DNA from: Christiangramia gaetbulicola
Lineage (GTDB): Bacteria; Bacteroidota; Bacteroidia; Flavobacteriales; Flavobacteriaceae
Assembly (NCBI RefSeq): GCF_003054225.1
Contig: NZ_QBKQ01000001.1
Span: 434,001-498,000 of the forward strand
DNA length: 64,000 nucleotides
Reading direction: 5' to 3'
The stretch's first letter is position 1, and the number at the start of each line of letters is the position of its first letter. Positions 17,014-27,108 of this stretch are shown one piece after another. The notes beneath the pieces were generated by a model, which had not been told where the DNA came from, did no database searches, and saw nothing but the letters and a program-made list of their open reading frames with translations. The position numbers and the translations under genes were made by a program.

Positions 17014-19062
17014 ATGGATCAAAAATCGGCTGAATATACCAATGACCTTATAAATGAGAGCAGTCCTTACCTGCTGCAGCATGCTCATAATCCCGTGAAC
17101 TGGAAGGCCTGGAATGATACTGCCCTGGAAAAGGCTCAGGAAGAGAACAAACTGTTGTTGATTAGTGTTGGCTACTCTGCCTGCCACTGGTGTCATGTGA
17201 TGGAGCATGAAAGTTTTGAAGATGAAGAAGTCGCCGGGGTGATGAATTCGAATTATATATGTATTAAGGTAGACCGGGAAGAAAGACCAGATATAGACCA
17301 GGTCTATATGAATGCTGTACAGGTGATGACGGGAGCCGGGGGCTGGCCCATGAACGTGGTTGCTTTACCAGATGGCCGGCCGGTTTGGGGAGGCACGTAC
17401 TTCAGGAAGGAACAATGGAAAGATGCCTTAAAACAGATCGCCCACCTTTACGAGACACAACCGGAGAAGCTTGTGGAATATGCCGAAAAACTCGAAAATG
17501 GCTTGAAGCAGATCCAGATAGTTGAACCTAACCAGGACTTTCATGGATTTCATCGGGACTTTTTTCTCCCGGTCATCGAAAAATGGAAACGCTCCTTTGA
17601 TCCTAAAAATGGAGGTTACCAGAGATCTCCAAAATTCATGATGCCGAATAACTTCGAGTTCCTAATGAGATATGCTCATCAGAATTCAGATAAAGAGCTA
17701 ATGGATCATTGTATTTTAACTTTGAACAAGATCTCCTGGGGTGGGGTCTATGATCCAATCGAAGGCGGATTTTCAAGATATTCTGTAGACGAAAGATGGC
17801 ATGTACCTCATTTTGAAAAGATGCTTTATGATAATGCCCAACTTGTTAGTTTATATTCTAAGGCTTATAAGATCACCCGGAATGAATGGTATAAAGAAGT
17901 GGTTGTAGACACTCTTAAATTCATAGCAAATGAAATGACGGACTCTTCCTATGCATTTTACTCAGCCCTTGATGCAGACAGTCTGAATGAAAAAGGAATA
18001 AAGGAAGAGGGAGCATATTACGTCTGGACCAAAGACCAATTACAGGAAATCCTTGGAGATGATTTCCCCCTATTTTCTGAATATTACAATATCAATAACT
18101 ACGGAAAATGGGAGGAGAAAAATTATGTTCTAATCAGGACCAAAGAGCTCGATACCATCGCCACAGAATTCAACATATCGTTAGATGAACTGAAAAGCAG
18201 CATCAAGGAATGCCATAAGAAACTCAGAGTACAGAAAGCTAAAAGGGAAAAACCTGGCCTCGACGATAAGTCGCTGACCTCATGGAATGCGATGATGATA
18301 AGCGGATATTACCAAGCATATAAAGCTTTTGGAAATGAGGATTACCTAGTGACAGCTGAAAAAAATGCTGATTTTATTTCGAATCAGCAATTTCAAAAGA
18401 ACGGTCGTTTATACCATAGTTATAAAAATGGGAAAAGCAGCATCAATGCCTATCTGGAAGATTACGCCTTCATGATATCTGCCTTTTTGGACCTTTATGA
18501 ATCTACTTTCGACCCAAAATACCTGCAAAAGTCTGAGGAGCTAATTGAAATAGTTGATCAGGATTTTTATGATGAAGCTTCCGAACTATACTTTTTTACT
18601 TCGGTAAAAGACCGGCCCTTGGTTACTAAGACCATCGAGATCAGTGATAATGTCATCCCGGCTTCGAATTCAGAAATGGCGAAAAACCTTTTTAGGTATG
18701 GTAAACTAATTGGTAAAACCAGTTATATCGATAGGGCAGAAAAGATGCTTCAGAATATCACAGATAAGATCCCTGAATATCCCCAATCTCATTCCAACTG
18801 GTTAAACCTGATGATGAATTTCTGTTATCCGTTCTATGAAATTGCGATAACCGGGGAAAATTTCAGAAATAAAGCTTCGTATTTCCAGCAAAAATATCTC
18901 CCCAATACGGTTCTCGCGGCAACGAATAAAGATACAGACCTGGCGCTTTTAAAAGACCGGTTAGTAAAAGGAAAAGATCTCATTTATATTTGTAAAGAAG
19001 GTAGTTGCCAGCTTCCGGTAGAATCAGAAACCGAGGCTACACAACTGATTTCGGAAGTTTAA
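17014..19062 (+). CDS. DUF255 (YyaL/SSP411-type) thioredoxin-fold protein
   Basis: A 682-residue protein; I chose ATG 17014 over an in-frame TTG two codons earlier. The N-terminal 170 residues form a thioredoxin-like DUF255 domain with the signature [17 protein letters not shown] and the motif SACHWC (Cys57, Cys60). The remainder is an (alpha/alpha)6 glycosidase-like region ([48 protein letters not shown]). The family is widespread, from bacteria to the mammalian spermatogenesis-associated protein 20, and its biochemical role is unsettled. No signal peptide. It is transcribed away from the phosphate transporter gene and followed by mscS. Confidence 0.9.
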   Translation: MDQKSAEYTNDLINESSPYLLQHAHNPVNWKAWNDTALEKAQEENKLLLISVGYSACHWCHVMEHESFEDEEVAGVMNSNYICIKVDREERPDIDQVYMNAVQVMTGAGGWPMNVVALPDGRPVWGGTYFRKEQWKDALKQIAHLYETQPEKLVEYAEKLENGLKQIQIVEPNQDFHGFHRDFFLPVIEKWKRSFDPKNGGYQRSPKFMMPNNFEFLMRYAHQNSDKELMDHCILTLNKISWGGVYDPIEGGFSRYSVDERWHVPHFEKMLYDNAQLVSLYSKAYKITRNEWYKEVVVDTLKFIANEMTDSSYAFYSALDADSLNEKGIKEEGAYYVWTKDQLQEILGDDFPLFSEYYNINNYGKWEEKNYVLIRTKELDTIATEFNISLDELKSSIKECHKKLRVQKAKREKPGLDDKSLTSWNAMMISGYYQAYKAFGNEDYLVTAEKNADFISNQQFQKNGRLYHSYKNGKSSINAYLEDYAFMISAFLDLYESTFDPKYLQKSEELIEIVDQDFYDEASELYFFTSVKDRPLVTKTIEISDNVIPASNSEMAKNLFRYGKLIGKTSYIDRAEKMLQNITDKIPEYPQSHSNWLNLMMNFCYPFYEIAITGENFRNKASYFQQKYLPNTVLAATNKDTDLALLKDRLVKGKDLIYICKEGSCQLPVESETEATQLISEV

Positions 19063-19081
19063 CATAAATTAAACAAGAAAT

Positions 19082-19109
19082 AAGCTCTATTTTTTTAGAA
19101 TAGAGGCTT
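19082..19109 (+). terminator. Possible weak terminator after the DUF255 gene
   Basis: A stem of about 10 bp with one bulged G (AAGCTCTATT / AATAGAGGCTT) closes a 7-nt T-rich loop. Only a short T-run follows, so it may merely attenuate transcription into mscS. Confidence 0.35.
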
Positions 19110-19130
19110 TATAATTAACTAACACAAAAT

Positions 19131-19994
19131 ATGGAAAAGCTAAATGATTATAGCGATATCGCTAAGGAGTATGCAGGTAAATTCATAGATTACTTACCTA
19201 CACTTGTTGGTGCTATTGTTTTACTACTTGTAGGATTATGGGTTATAAAACTCATCGTAGGATACCTTAGAAAATTATTCGACAAGAAGGATTACGATCC
19301 TACCCTGGAAAAATTCACCTTGAACGCAGCAAGCTGGGGCTTAAAGATCATCTTATTTGTTCTGGTTATTACACAGCTAGGTGTTGAAAGTGCTTCCCTT
19401 GTGGCCGCAATTGGTGCCGCAGGTTTGGCTATTGGTCTTGCACTGCAGGGATCTCTCTCCAATTTAGCAGGAGGTGTGCTTATCATTGTCCTTAAACCTT
19501 TTAAAGTAGGTGATTGGATCGAAGCGCAGGGAGTTTCTGGTAGCGTGGTAGAGATCTCTTTGTTCTATACTAAAATAGATACTTTCGGAAACCAGCGAGT
19601 TGTTGTTCCTAACGGTCAGTTAAGCAATGATAATATCACTAACTACAGCTATAACAATACCAGAAAAGAAAACCTCACTTTTGGAATCTCCTATGATGAC
19701 GATATTAAGAAAGCGAAAGAAGTACTTACTAATATGGTAATGGAACAGGAAAATGTTTTGAAAGACCCTGCACCACAAATCATAGTGCATTCACTTGGTG
19801 ACAGCTCGGTAAATTTCTCTGTAAGATATTTTGCTGAATTGGCGAATTTCTGGGATCTGCACTGGTATATGATCGAGGAAGGTAAAATAAGACTGGAAGA
19901 AGCAGGAATGACCATTCCTTATCCTCAAAGAGATGTTTACTTATATGATCAAACAAAAATGAAAGGTACAGTTAGGGAAAAGCAATCTGAATAG
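19131..19994 (+). CDS. Small-conductance mechanosensitive channel (MscS family)
   Basis: A 287-residue inner-membrane channel that opens under membrane tension and protects against osmotic downshock. Three hydrophobic helices are visible: residues about 20-48, 66-85 and the pore helix near 90-120. The pore helix has the family's Gly/Ala packing pattern (AIGAAGLAIGLALQGSLSNLAGG), followed by VLIIVLKPFKVGDWI and the beta domain signature GNQRVVVPNGQLSNDNITNYS. Length is that of E. coli MscS. It converges on tsaB with a 4-bp gap, and its only terminator-like hairpin lies inside the tsaB coding region. Confidence 0.93.
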   Translation: MEKLNDYSDIAKEYAGKFIDYLPTLVGAIVLLLVGLWVIKLIVGYLRKLFDKKDYDPTLEKFTLNAASWGLKIILFVLVITQLGVESASLVAAIGAAGLAIGLALQGSLSNLAGGVLIIVLKPFKVGDWIEAQGVSGSVVEISLFYTKIDTFGNQRVVVPNGQLSNDNITNYSYNNTRKENLTFGISYDDDIKKAKEVLTNMVMEQENVLKDPAPQIIVHSLGDSSVNFSVRYFAELANFWDLHWYMIEEGKIRLEEAGMTIPYPQRDVYLYDQTKMKGTVREKQSE

Positions 19995-19998
19995 TTTG

Positions 19999-20658
19999 CT
20001 AACCGGCTATAAAGTCTTTTAAGTAATAAGGCTCAAAGTAAGCGACATCTTCGGTGTCGCTTTTTTGATGTTTTAATTCGGCTATTTCAGCCATTTCTTT
20101 AGCTGAAGGATATTGCTGAGTATGGAAAACGGCATTTGGATGTTTGCAGATTTCTTCAAATTTCGCTACCCCGTTTCCTATAAAATGAACTTTAGATTTC
20201 TCCAGGTATTCAACAAAGGCAGATTCATCCAGGATCTCAGCCTGAGTATCCCTTACCTGCTCCAGATTTGAATTATAAACTGCAGAATATACTTCCATCC
20301 TCCTGGCATCCAGCATGGAAATTATTATTCCATTTTCAGCTTTAAGTTTTGCGGCTAGAAGATCAAGAGTTGGCACTGAGATTAGAGGAAGATCCAGTGA
20401 GTAGCAGAGCCCCTTAGCAGATGAAACCCCAATTCGTAACCCTGTATAGGAGCCCGGCCCTTTGCTTATGGCAATTGCATCCAAATCTTTGGTGGTAACA
20501 CCAGCTTCCTGCAAAACTTCATTAATAAAAACATGAAGTTTTTCTGCATGAGAATAGTTCTTGCTGTTATCTTCTTTTAAAAACAACAGTTTACCATCCT
20601 TAGCTAAACCCACAGAACAATTTGTGGTCGCAGTTTCAAGACATAAGATAAGTGCCAA
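19999..20658 (-). CDS. tsaB: tRNA threonylcarbamoyladenosine biosynthesis protein TsaB
   Basis: A 219-residue ASKHA-fold protein that partners TsaD in making t6A37 on ANN-decoding tRNAs. Typical motifs: LILCLETATTNCSVGLA at the N terminus and ISKGPGSYTGLRIGVSSAKGL. The reading frame starts with TTG at 20658. No in-frame ATG lies close by, and the first beta strand of the fold begins only three residues in, so TTG is very likely the true start. Cytosolic. It lies 11 bp downstream of the efflux adaptor gene and may be the last gene of that transcript. Confidence 0.92.
   Translation of the reverse strand: MALILCLETATTNCSVGLAKDGKLLFLKEDNSKNYSHAEKLHVFINEVLQEAGVTTKDLDAIAISKGPGSYTGLRIGVSSAKGLCYSLDLPLISVPTLDLLAAKLKAENGIIISMLDARRMEVYSAVYNSNLEQVRDTQAEILDESAFVEYLEKSKVHFIGNGVAKFEEICKHPNAVFHTQQYPSAKEMAEIAELKHQKSDTEDVAYFEPYYLKDFIAG
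20040..20066 (+). terminator. Terminator of mscS embedded in the 3' end of tsaB
   Basis: AAGCGACA / TGTCGCTT forms an 8-bp stem with a 7-nt loop (20048-20054) that includes TTCGG, and the strand continues with T residues to 20066. It lies 46 bp past the mscS stop, in the correct orientation for mscS. The same bases encode KSDTEDVA near the end of TsaB on the other strand. Confidence 0.6.
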
Positions 20659-20669
20659 ATCGCCTAAAT

Positions 20670-21953
20670 TTATTCAGTTTCCTTTTCCTCTTTACCTTCT
20701 TCCTTAACCTCTATCTCGTCTCCAGAATCAAGGCTTTTGGTTACGGTACTGTATGGCCCGGTGATCACAACATCGCCATCTGCAAGACCTTTGGTGATCT
20801 CGATATGCGAATCATCCTGTATACCGGTTTCCACAACGCGAAGTTTAGCTTTTTTACCATCTTTTACAAATACACATTCAAACTTTTCTTCACTTTCGTC
20901 CTCCTGCTTAATTTCAAAAGGTTTTTTGGTTGAAGTCGTATCGCTTTTAATTACAATTGAACTAATCGGTACCCCGATAACGTTCATTCTTTTATTAGTA
21001 ATAATATCTACAGTAGCCGTCATTCCAGGTCTGAAGGGGGAATAATTCTCCGGTTTCCCTTCCATAAGATCTGCATAGGATTCTTTAAGGATCCTCACCT
21101 TTACTTTGAAATTGGTAACCTGGTCTGTAGTTAGTGTATTATCTGCTGTATTTGAAATTTCAGTTACGATACCCTTAAACTCCTTACCTAAATAGGCATC
21201 AACCTCAACAATGGTAGAATCACCTACCGATACCTTCACGATATCATTTTCATTTACATCTACCTCAACTTCCATGTTATCAAGGTTGGCAACACGAAGA
21301 ATTTCAGTACCTGCCATTTGCTGGGTTCCCACTACCCTTTCTCCCAGCTCGGCATCTAATTTAGAAATGGTCCCAGTCATAGGAGCATAGATATTGGTAC
21401 GGGCAAGGTTATCCTGTGCCTCGGTCACGGTCGCGGCACTACTCTGCATGCTGAAATAAGCAGATTCCTTGTTTGCCTCGGCCATTTCGTAATTAGAAAC
21501 GATCCCATCCCATTCGGCCTTAGAGATCACTCCTTTTTCAAAAAGCTTTTTATTTCTGTTATAATCTGCCTCAGCTTGTTTTAGATTCGCCTGGGTCTGG
21601 GCATAATTAGCTTTAGAATTCTGGTAACCTGCTCTCACTCTTTGCAGGCTTGACTGGTAAATATCAGGATTAATTCTAACCAAAAGATCACCTTTCTGTA
21701 CCGCCTGTCCTTCCACTACGGGAAGTTCTATGATCTCCCCGGAAACTTCAGAAGAAAGCTTTACCTCAACTTCGGGTTGAATTTTTCCGGTGGCTGAAAC
21801 AGTTTCAGTAATATTTATAGGTTCAACCTTGGTGATCTCAACATTCTTTACATTCGCCGAGCTACCAAACCAACCTGCTTTTTTACCTATTACCAATAAT
21901 ACAACCAAGGATACGATCACCCCAATGATGATGAATAGTGTCTTTTTTTTCAT
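20670..21953 (-). CDS. Efflux periplasmic adaptor subunit (HlyD/MacA type), distal copy
   Basis: A 427-residue membrane-fusion protein: an N-terminal anchor (residues about 4-23), then the lipoyl/barrel-sandwich start (SGEIIELPVVEGQAVQKGDLLVRI), a coiled-coil hairpin (about 95-190, QANLKQAEADYNRNKKLF), the second lipoyl half (IYAPMTGTISKLDAELGERV) and beta-barrel/MP domains. It ends in a Glu/Lys-rich tail (EGKEEKETE). It bridges an inner-membrane pump to TolC across the periplasm. It is the last efflux gene of a run that encodes an ATPase, two permeases, another adaptor and TolC. Confidence 0.88.
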   Translation of the reverse strand: MKKKTLFIIIGVIVSLVVLLVIGKKAGWFGSSANVKNVEITKVEPINITETVSATGKIQPEVEVKLSSEVSGEIIELPVVEGQAVQKGDLLVRINPDIYQSSLQRVRAGYQNSKANYAQTQANLKQAEADYNRNKKLFEKGVISKAEWDGIVSNYEMAEANKESAYFSMQSSAATVTEAQDNLARTNIYAPMTGTISKLDAELGERVVGTQQMAGTEILRVANLDNMEVEVDVNENDIVKVSVGDSTIVEVDAYLGKEFKGIVTEISNTADNTLTTDQVTNFKVKVRILKESYADLMEGKPENYSPFRPGMTATVDIITNKRMNVIGVPISSIVIKSDTTSTKKPFEIKQEDESEEKFECVFVKDGKKAKLRVVETGIQDDSHIEITKGLADGDVVITGPYSTVTKSLDSGDEIEVKEEGKEEKETE

Positions 21954-21957
21954 TTAA

Positions 21958-23394
21958 TTAGAATTTTAAATCCCTTACCGGAATTCCAAAATATAGTTCA
22001 ACTACTTTTAGTTTGAAAATATAATCATATTTAGCTCTTAGAGCTTCTCTTTGCGTATTTTCATATCTGATCTTAGCCTGGCTAAAATCGAAAGCATTCG
22101 TCAGGCCAACATCATAGCGCTCTGTAGCGTATTCAAAAGCTTTCGCCTGGGCTTCTGAAGCAACCAAAGCGGCTTCGTAAGCTTCAAAAGCTCCGTTAGC
22201 ATCTGTATACGCCTGGTATACATTTGCTTCCAGATCAAGCTCTGCCTGCTCTAATTGATATTCGGCACGTTTAACGTTCACTTCATTTCTACGAACTTGG
22301 TTTCTTGTGGCGAAACCATTCAGGATCGGCACGTTTAACTGGAAACCATAAGTAATACCGTCGTTGATATATAACTGATCAAAGAATGGACGAGCTGACC
22401 CCAAAACCGGGATCGTATTTCCCGTTAACACCTGTTGATTGGTACCTTCTACAAATCCAATGGTACGGGTTGGGTTATTAGGATCAACTTCAGAACCTAT
22501 AATTCTATCCTGCCCTGTTTCCCTGGTATTATAATTAAAGAATGCGTTCAGCGTAGGTAGGTATGCTCCTCTTGAGATTTCAACATCCTTTTCAGCCAAT
22601 TCCATATTTGCTTCGGCTATTTTGATCTCAGAACGTTCTTCTTTCGCCTTTTCGATCACATCATAAACCGAATTTGCAAGGATCTCATTTCCGAAGATAT
22701 CATAATCCCTGTCTACGATATCGAAATTCTGATAATCCTTGATCGCTAATGTTTGAGCTAGGCTGATCAAAGAAATCTGGATCTGGTTTTCGGCAAGGAT
22801 CATTCTTTGTTTTTCATCTGCCATGGTCGCTCTTATTTCAAGAAGGTCCCCTTCTGGCAAGACACCGGCATCTACAAGATCCTGGGTTCTTCCCAATTGT
22901 TCCTGAGTGATCTGGTTTTGAGCTTTTAATACTTCCAGGTTCTGCTTATTGAATAGAACCTGCAGGTAAGCATCTGCTACAAAAAGGGTGATATCATCCC
23001 TCATCTTATCCAATGAATATTGGTTTGAAAGTCTTGATATTTTCGCCCTTTGAAGCTGTTTAAAGTTTCTTAGACCATCAAAAAGAGTAAGCCCGGCAGT
23101 TACACCCGCAGAAAAGTTCCTAACGGTTTGATTTACCAGTATCCCTGTGGTAATACTTTGAGTTAAACCCGTGTTCCAGGCATTGGTCGCCTGTGCGTTT
23201 ATATTCGGAATAAAATTTCCGATGGCATCGCGTTTTTCTATGTCTGAAAGTTCGACATCCAGCTCAGTTTGTTTTACCTGGATGTTATTTTCTAACGCGT
23301 AATTCACGCATTCTTCCAGGGTCCATTCCTTCTGCTGCGCAGTAAGAACGCTGGAAAAAAGCAATAGTGTGGCTAGTAAGCAAAAATTCTTCAT
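21958..23394 (-). CDS. TolC-family outer-membrane efflux protein
   Basis: A 478-residue outer-membrane factor with a signal peptide (cleavage near VLTAQ). The mature start WTLEECVNYALENNIQVKQTELDVEL is typical of the family, and the two repeated halves of long helices are visible. It forms the trimeric exit duct of tripartite pumps. It is sandwiched between two adaptor genes, 4 bp before the distal one and 61 bp after the proximal one, which supports a dedicated ABC-type efflux complex. Confidence 0.9.
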   Translation of the reverse strand: MKNFCLLATLLLFSSVLTAQQKEWTLEECVNYALENNIQVKQTELDVELSDIEKRDAIGNFIPNINAQATNAWNTGLTQSITTGILVNQTVRNFSAGVTAGLTLFDGLRNFKQLQRAKISRLSNQYSLDKMRDDITLFVADAYLQVLFNKQNLEVLKAQNQITQEQLGRTQDLVDAGVLPEGDLLEIRATMADEKQRMILAENQIQISLISLAQTLAIKDYQNFDIVDRDYDIFGNEILANSVYDVIEKAKEERSEIKIAEANMELAEKDVEISRGAYLPTLNAFFNYNTRETGQDRIIGSEVDPNNPTRTIGFVEGTNQQVLTGNTIPVLGSARPFFDQLYINDGITYGFQLNVPILNGFATRNQVRRNEVNVKRAEYQLEQAELDLEANVYQAYTDANGAFEAYEAALVASEAQAKAFEYATERYDVGLTNAFDFSQAKIRYENTQREALRAKYDYIFKLKVVELYFGIPVRDLKF

Positions 23395-23455
23395 AATATA
23401 ATTCTGTAAGATATGTCTGTGAAATGTGCAGGTTGTTACACACTAAATAAAATTT

Positions 23456-24574
23456 CTAGTTTTGAGCGATGTTCATTGCAGGTTTGATCTGGTTCCAGAC
23501 CTTGATCTTATCTCCCATTTTCACCCCGCTTTTTACCTCAACATTAATCCCGTCGCTCACGCCAAGTTCAATCGGCTGCTTCTGGAATTCCTGGTCACCG
23601 GTCATCACCTCTACAAATGGTTCTTTGGTTTCTGGGTCAAACTGAACCAGTGCTTCCTTAATACCCAGCACATCATCTGCACGGGCAAGAATAATAGAAG
23701 CATTAGCACTTAAGCCTGCACGAATAAAAGTAGTATCGGCTTTATTAAGAGTTCCCTTGATCTCGAATTGAATGGCTCCATTATCTTCAACTCCTTTTGG
23801 AGCGATATAATCCAGCACAGCATCGAAAGTCTTATTTTCGATCGCTCCCACGGTAACCTGCAGCGGAAGGTCTTCCTTGATCTTTCCAACTTCGCTTTCG
23901 TCTACTTTACCTTCAAAGATCATTTCATTTACATCTGCCAGGGTAGCGATGGTAGTTCCATCGTTGAAGTTATTACTTTCTATTACCTGGTTTCCGGTTT
24001 TAACAGGTACGTCCAGCACCATACCTTCTACGGTAGAACGTATCAAGGTATTGGCGGCGCTACCAATCCCACTGGTAGTACCGGTTCTTACGATCTCATA
24101 ATTCTGTTGTGCAGATTTGTAATTCTGCTCAGCTCTTTTGTAGCTAACTTCAGCTGCATCAAAATCATTGGCAGAGATCACACCTTTATCATAAAGTTCC
24201 TTCTGTCTTTCAAAAACCTTTTTCTCATTATCAAGATTGATCTTCGCTGTAGCAACGGCATCTTTCGCACTTTGTAAAGACGATACATTCGGGATCACCC
24301 TTATCTTTGCGATAAGATCCCCGGCTTTGATGCGATCACCTGCTTCAATATATATTTCATCTATGATTCCTGAAATATTCGGTTTGATGAGAACCTCTTC
24401 TTTAGGAACGATCTTTCCAGTGGCCACGGTCTTTTTAATGATGGTTTGCTCAGAAGGCTCTTCAGTCTGATATACGACCGGGTCCTCCTGATTTTTCTGA
24501 TATAAATAGTATAATGCCCCGACGAATGTGACGGCGATAAATACTAAAATTCCGATGGTTACAAATTTTTTCAT
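23456..24574 (-). CDS. Efflux periplasmic adaptor subunit (HlyD/MacA type), proximal copy
   Basis: A 372-residue membrane-fusion protein with one N-terminal membrane anchor (residues 5-24), the lipoyl half ISGIIDEIYIEAGDRIKAGD, a coiled-coil hairpin (about 80-145), the return lipoyl strand (STVEGMVLDVPVKTGNQVI) and beta-barrel domains. It lies 25 bp after the second permease gene, so it is the adaptor most directly tied to the ABC pump. It differs substantially from the other adaptor in the same operon; whether the two form mixed rings or serve different pumps cannot be told. Confidence 0.88.
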   Translation of the reverse strand: MKKFVTIGILVFIAVTFVGALYYLYQKNQEDPVVYQTEEPSEQTIIKKTVATGKIVPKEEVLIKPNISGIIDEIYIEAGDRIKAGDLIAKIRVIPNVSSLQSAKDAVATAKINLDNEKKVFERQKELYDKGVISANDFDAAEVSYKRAEQNYKSAQQNYEIVRTGTTSGIGSAANTLIRSTVEGMVLDVPVKTGNQVIESNNFNDGTTIATLADVNEMIFEGKVDESEVGKIKEDLPLQVTVGAIENKTFDAVLDYIAPKGVEDNGAIQFEIKGTLNKADTTFIRAGLSANASIILARADDVLGIKEALVQFDPETKEPFVEVMTGDQEFQKQPIELGVSDGINVEVKSGVKMGDKIKVWNQIKPAMNIAQN

Positions 24575-24599
24575 TTTTTGATTGTATTAGCGTTAAATA

Positions 24600-25862
24600 T
24601 TACTCAGTTCTCAAGGCGTCTACAGGCTTCACTTTTATGGCCTGTTGCGCCGGGATCAATCCGGCCAGTAAACCGGAAATGATTAAAATTGATAAAGCGA
24701 CCATTACTACTCCCAGGTTCACCGAAGGATTTAGGAACATCATTTCTGAAGTATCCATCTGGCTAAGCTGAAAATTCACCAGCCAGATCACTGCCGTGGC
24801 CAGGATAATTCCCGCCATACCAGAAATAATGGTTAGAAAAATGGATTCCATAAGGATCTGGCCTCTAATAGACCAGGGTGTTGCCCCAAGGGCACGCCGT
24901 ACTCCAATTTCATTAGTTCGTTCTTTTACTACGATCAGCATGATATTACTAATCCCGATGATCCCGGAAAGCAGCACCAGAACCCCCACAAAATAAGCAA
25001 CTCCTTTCAGGGCAATAAAGAGTCCGTTTACTTTGGAAAATTCCTGATAAAGATCAAAATTACCCACCGCGCGGTCATCATCTGGATGAATGGTGTGGCG
25101 GCTTTTAATAATTTCTATAATATCTCCTTTTAAATTGGTAATAGAGTATCCATCTTTTGCGGTAATAGCCATCCAGCCTACTTTATTCCCTCGGTTAAAA
25201 GCTTGTGAGAAAGCAGTAAAAGGAACATAAATTTCTTTCTGACCTTCTTCAGCATCTCCACCACGACTCTTCTTTTTATAGGTTCCTATGACCATGAAAT
25301 TAACCCCATTGATTTTTATATAGGTTCCAAGGGGATCTTCGTTAATATCGTACAATGCAGATTGAACTCCATTACCTATAATGGCCACCTTTCTTTTCTC
25401 ATTTATATCTGAATAATTCAAAAACCGTCCGGAAGTAATATCCATAGGTTCCTGTTGAATGATTTCAGGGTAATCTCCATACACGTTGAAAGCACCTGTA
25501 TTCAATCCACGAACTACGTTGTTAGCTCCTCCAAAACCTCCCAGCTGATTCCTTGGAGATACAAACCGCAACCCGGGAACCTGACCTTTAATAGCGGTCA
25601 CATCTTCAACTTCGAAACTGTAACGCCTGCCTTTAGGCATTCCTTTATATGGCTTAGAAGCAACCTGGGTCCACATAAACATAGTGTTAGTAGCTATTCC
25701 ACTAAAACCCTGTTTAACGCCATTTTCCAGGCCCTTACCTGCAGCAAGGAGTATCACAAGGATAAAGATCCCCCAAAGTACTCCGAAAGCAGTAAGAATT
25801 GTTCTAAACCAATTTGAGGTCAATGCCTCTATTATTTCACTCCAGCGATCTCTACTAAACAT
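24600..25862 (-). CDS. MacB-type ABC transporter permease (second)
   Basis: A 420-residue inner-membrane protein of the MacB/FtsX fold: one N-terminal helix (about 18-40), a large periplasmic MacB_PCD domain (about 45-270), and three C-terminal helices in the FtsX region (ISNIMLIVVKERTNEIGVRRALGATP). The ending QAIKVKPVDALRTE is typical. It lacks an ATPase domain, unlike E. coli MacB, so it must use the separate ATPase two genes upstream. It lies 1 bp from the first permease and probably forms a heterodimer with it. Confidence 0.9.
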   Translation of the reverse strand: MFSRDRWSEIIEALTSNWFRTILTAFGVLWGIFILVILLAAGKGLENGVKQGFSGIATNTMFMWTQVASKPYKGMPKGRRYSFEVEDVTAIKGQVPGLRFVSPRNQLGGFGGANNVVRGLNTGAFNVYGDYPEIIQQEPMDITSGRFLNYSDINEKRKVAIIGNGVQSALYDINEDPLGTYIKINGVNFMVIGTYKKKSRGGDAEEGQKEIYVPFTAFSQAFNRGNKVGWMAITAKDGYSITNLKGDIIEIIKSRHTIHPDDDRAVGNFDLYQEFSKVNGLFIALKGVAYFVGVLVLLSGIIGISNIMLIVVKERTNEIGVRRALGATPWSIRGQILMESIFLTIISGMAGIILATAVIWLVNFQLSQMDTSEMMFLNPSVNLGVVMVALSILIISGLLAGLIPAQQAIKVKPVDALRTE

Positions 25863-25863
25863 A

Positions 25864-27108
25864 TTATTCGTCTCTTAAAGCGGTTATTGGTTTAATTCTG
25901 GCAGCACGCCAAGCGGGAAAAAATCCGGCAAGGGCTCCGGCTATCACAAGGATCACAACTGTATTTATAGCTACAGTAAAGTTCACGGTTGGATTATATA
26001 TATATTGTGTTTCGATCATTGGTCCAATAAACTCCAGTAGGGTAAGACTAAAGATCAATCCCAGGAAACCTGCGATAGCTGTAACGAATATAGATTCGTG
26101 GAGGATCATCCCTATTATGGAAAGTGGTTGAGCTCCTAAAGCCTTTCTTATCCCAATTTCGCGTGTCCTTTCTTTGACGATGATCAGCATAATATTACTA
26201 ACCCCAACAACTCCAGCTATAATGGTACAAATACCTACTCCCCAAAAGAACAGCCTTATCATATCCATTAAAGTGAAAAATCTTTTAGCATTTTCCAGGT
26301 AGTTATTAATATGGATTGCACTATTGTCATCTGGCGCCACTGTATGTTGCTCTTTCAGAAAATCCTCCAGTTGCGCTGAGAACTGATTAGAGGCAGCAAC
26401 TGCTGCATCAAAATTATCTTCTGGCTTCATGGTAAGATAAAGGCGCTCAATATTATTCGCGCCTCCAAACGCCTTTTGTGCTGTAGTAATAGGCACCACT
26501 GCCCTGGCCTCATCTCTTTCGCCTCCTGGATCTGTAAAAACACCTACTACCTTAAAGTTCACTCCAGAAACCTGAACCATTTTACCTATTGGATCCTCTC
26601 CTTTAAAAAGATCTAGTTTCACCCTATGCCCAATGACCATTGCTTTTTCAGAATTCTCCAGATCATGAAGATCTATAAAGCGACCAGAAGTAAGGCTCAT
26701 ATTTTCCAATTCCTGATATGCAGGGAAAGTTCCATGCACAGCATAGGAACCAGATTCCTTACCATAATTTAATACCTGTCCCCAATTTTGGTAAAGTGAA
26801 GCGCTCTTATCCAGCTTATCGCCATATAAACGCAGTATCTGATCGTAATCCTGATTTTTAAGCTGAATTCTACGACCTGGATTCAATCCTTTATATTCCT
26901 TTGAAGTTACTCCTGGAAATACAAAGATCAAATTAGAGGCGTCCTGTTCAAATTCACGGGCAATGCCATTGCGCATGCCTTCGCCTATCCCAAGCAACAC
27001 AACCAGGATAAATATCCCGGATGCTACAGAAAGACCTGTTAGAAACGTACGTAGTTTGTTCTTGCGAATGGTTTCAAAGATCTCGTCCCATCTATCTAAA
27101 TCAAACAT
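25864..27108 (-). CDS. MacB-type ABC transporter permease (first)
   Basis: A 414-residue MacB/FtsX permease with the same plan as its neighbour: an N-terminal helix, a periplasmic domain at about 45-270, the FtsX motif VSNIMLIIVKERTREIGIRKALGAQP and the end ARIKPITALRDE. It overlaps the ATPase gene by 8 bp, indicating translational coupling. The two permeases are paralogues that most likely pair on a dimer of the ATPase, giving a four-helix-per-subunit MacB-like mechanotransmitter rather than a classic importer. Confidence 0.9.
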   Translation of the reverse strand: MFDLDRWDEIFETIRKNKLRTFLTGLSVASGIFILVVLLGIGEGMRNGIAREFEQDASNLIFVFPGVTSKEYKGLNPGRRIQLKNQDYDQILRLYGDKLDKSASLYQNWGQVLNYGKESGSYAVHGTFPAYQELENMSLTSGRFIDLHDLENSEKAMVIGHRVKLDLFKGEDPIGKMVQVSGVNFKVVGVFTDPGGERDEARAVVPITTAQKAFGGANNIERLYLTMKPEDNFDAAVAASNQFSAQLEDFLKEQHTVAPDDNSAIHINNYLENAKRFFTLMDMIRLFFWGVGICTIIAGVVGVSNIMLIIVKERTREIGIRKALGAQPLSIIGMILHESIFVTAIAGFLGLIFSLTLLEFIGPMIETQYIYNPTVNFTVAINTVVILVIAGALAGFFPAWRAARIKPITALRDE

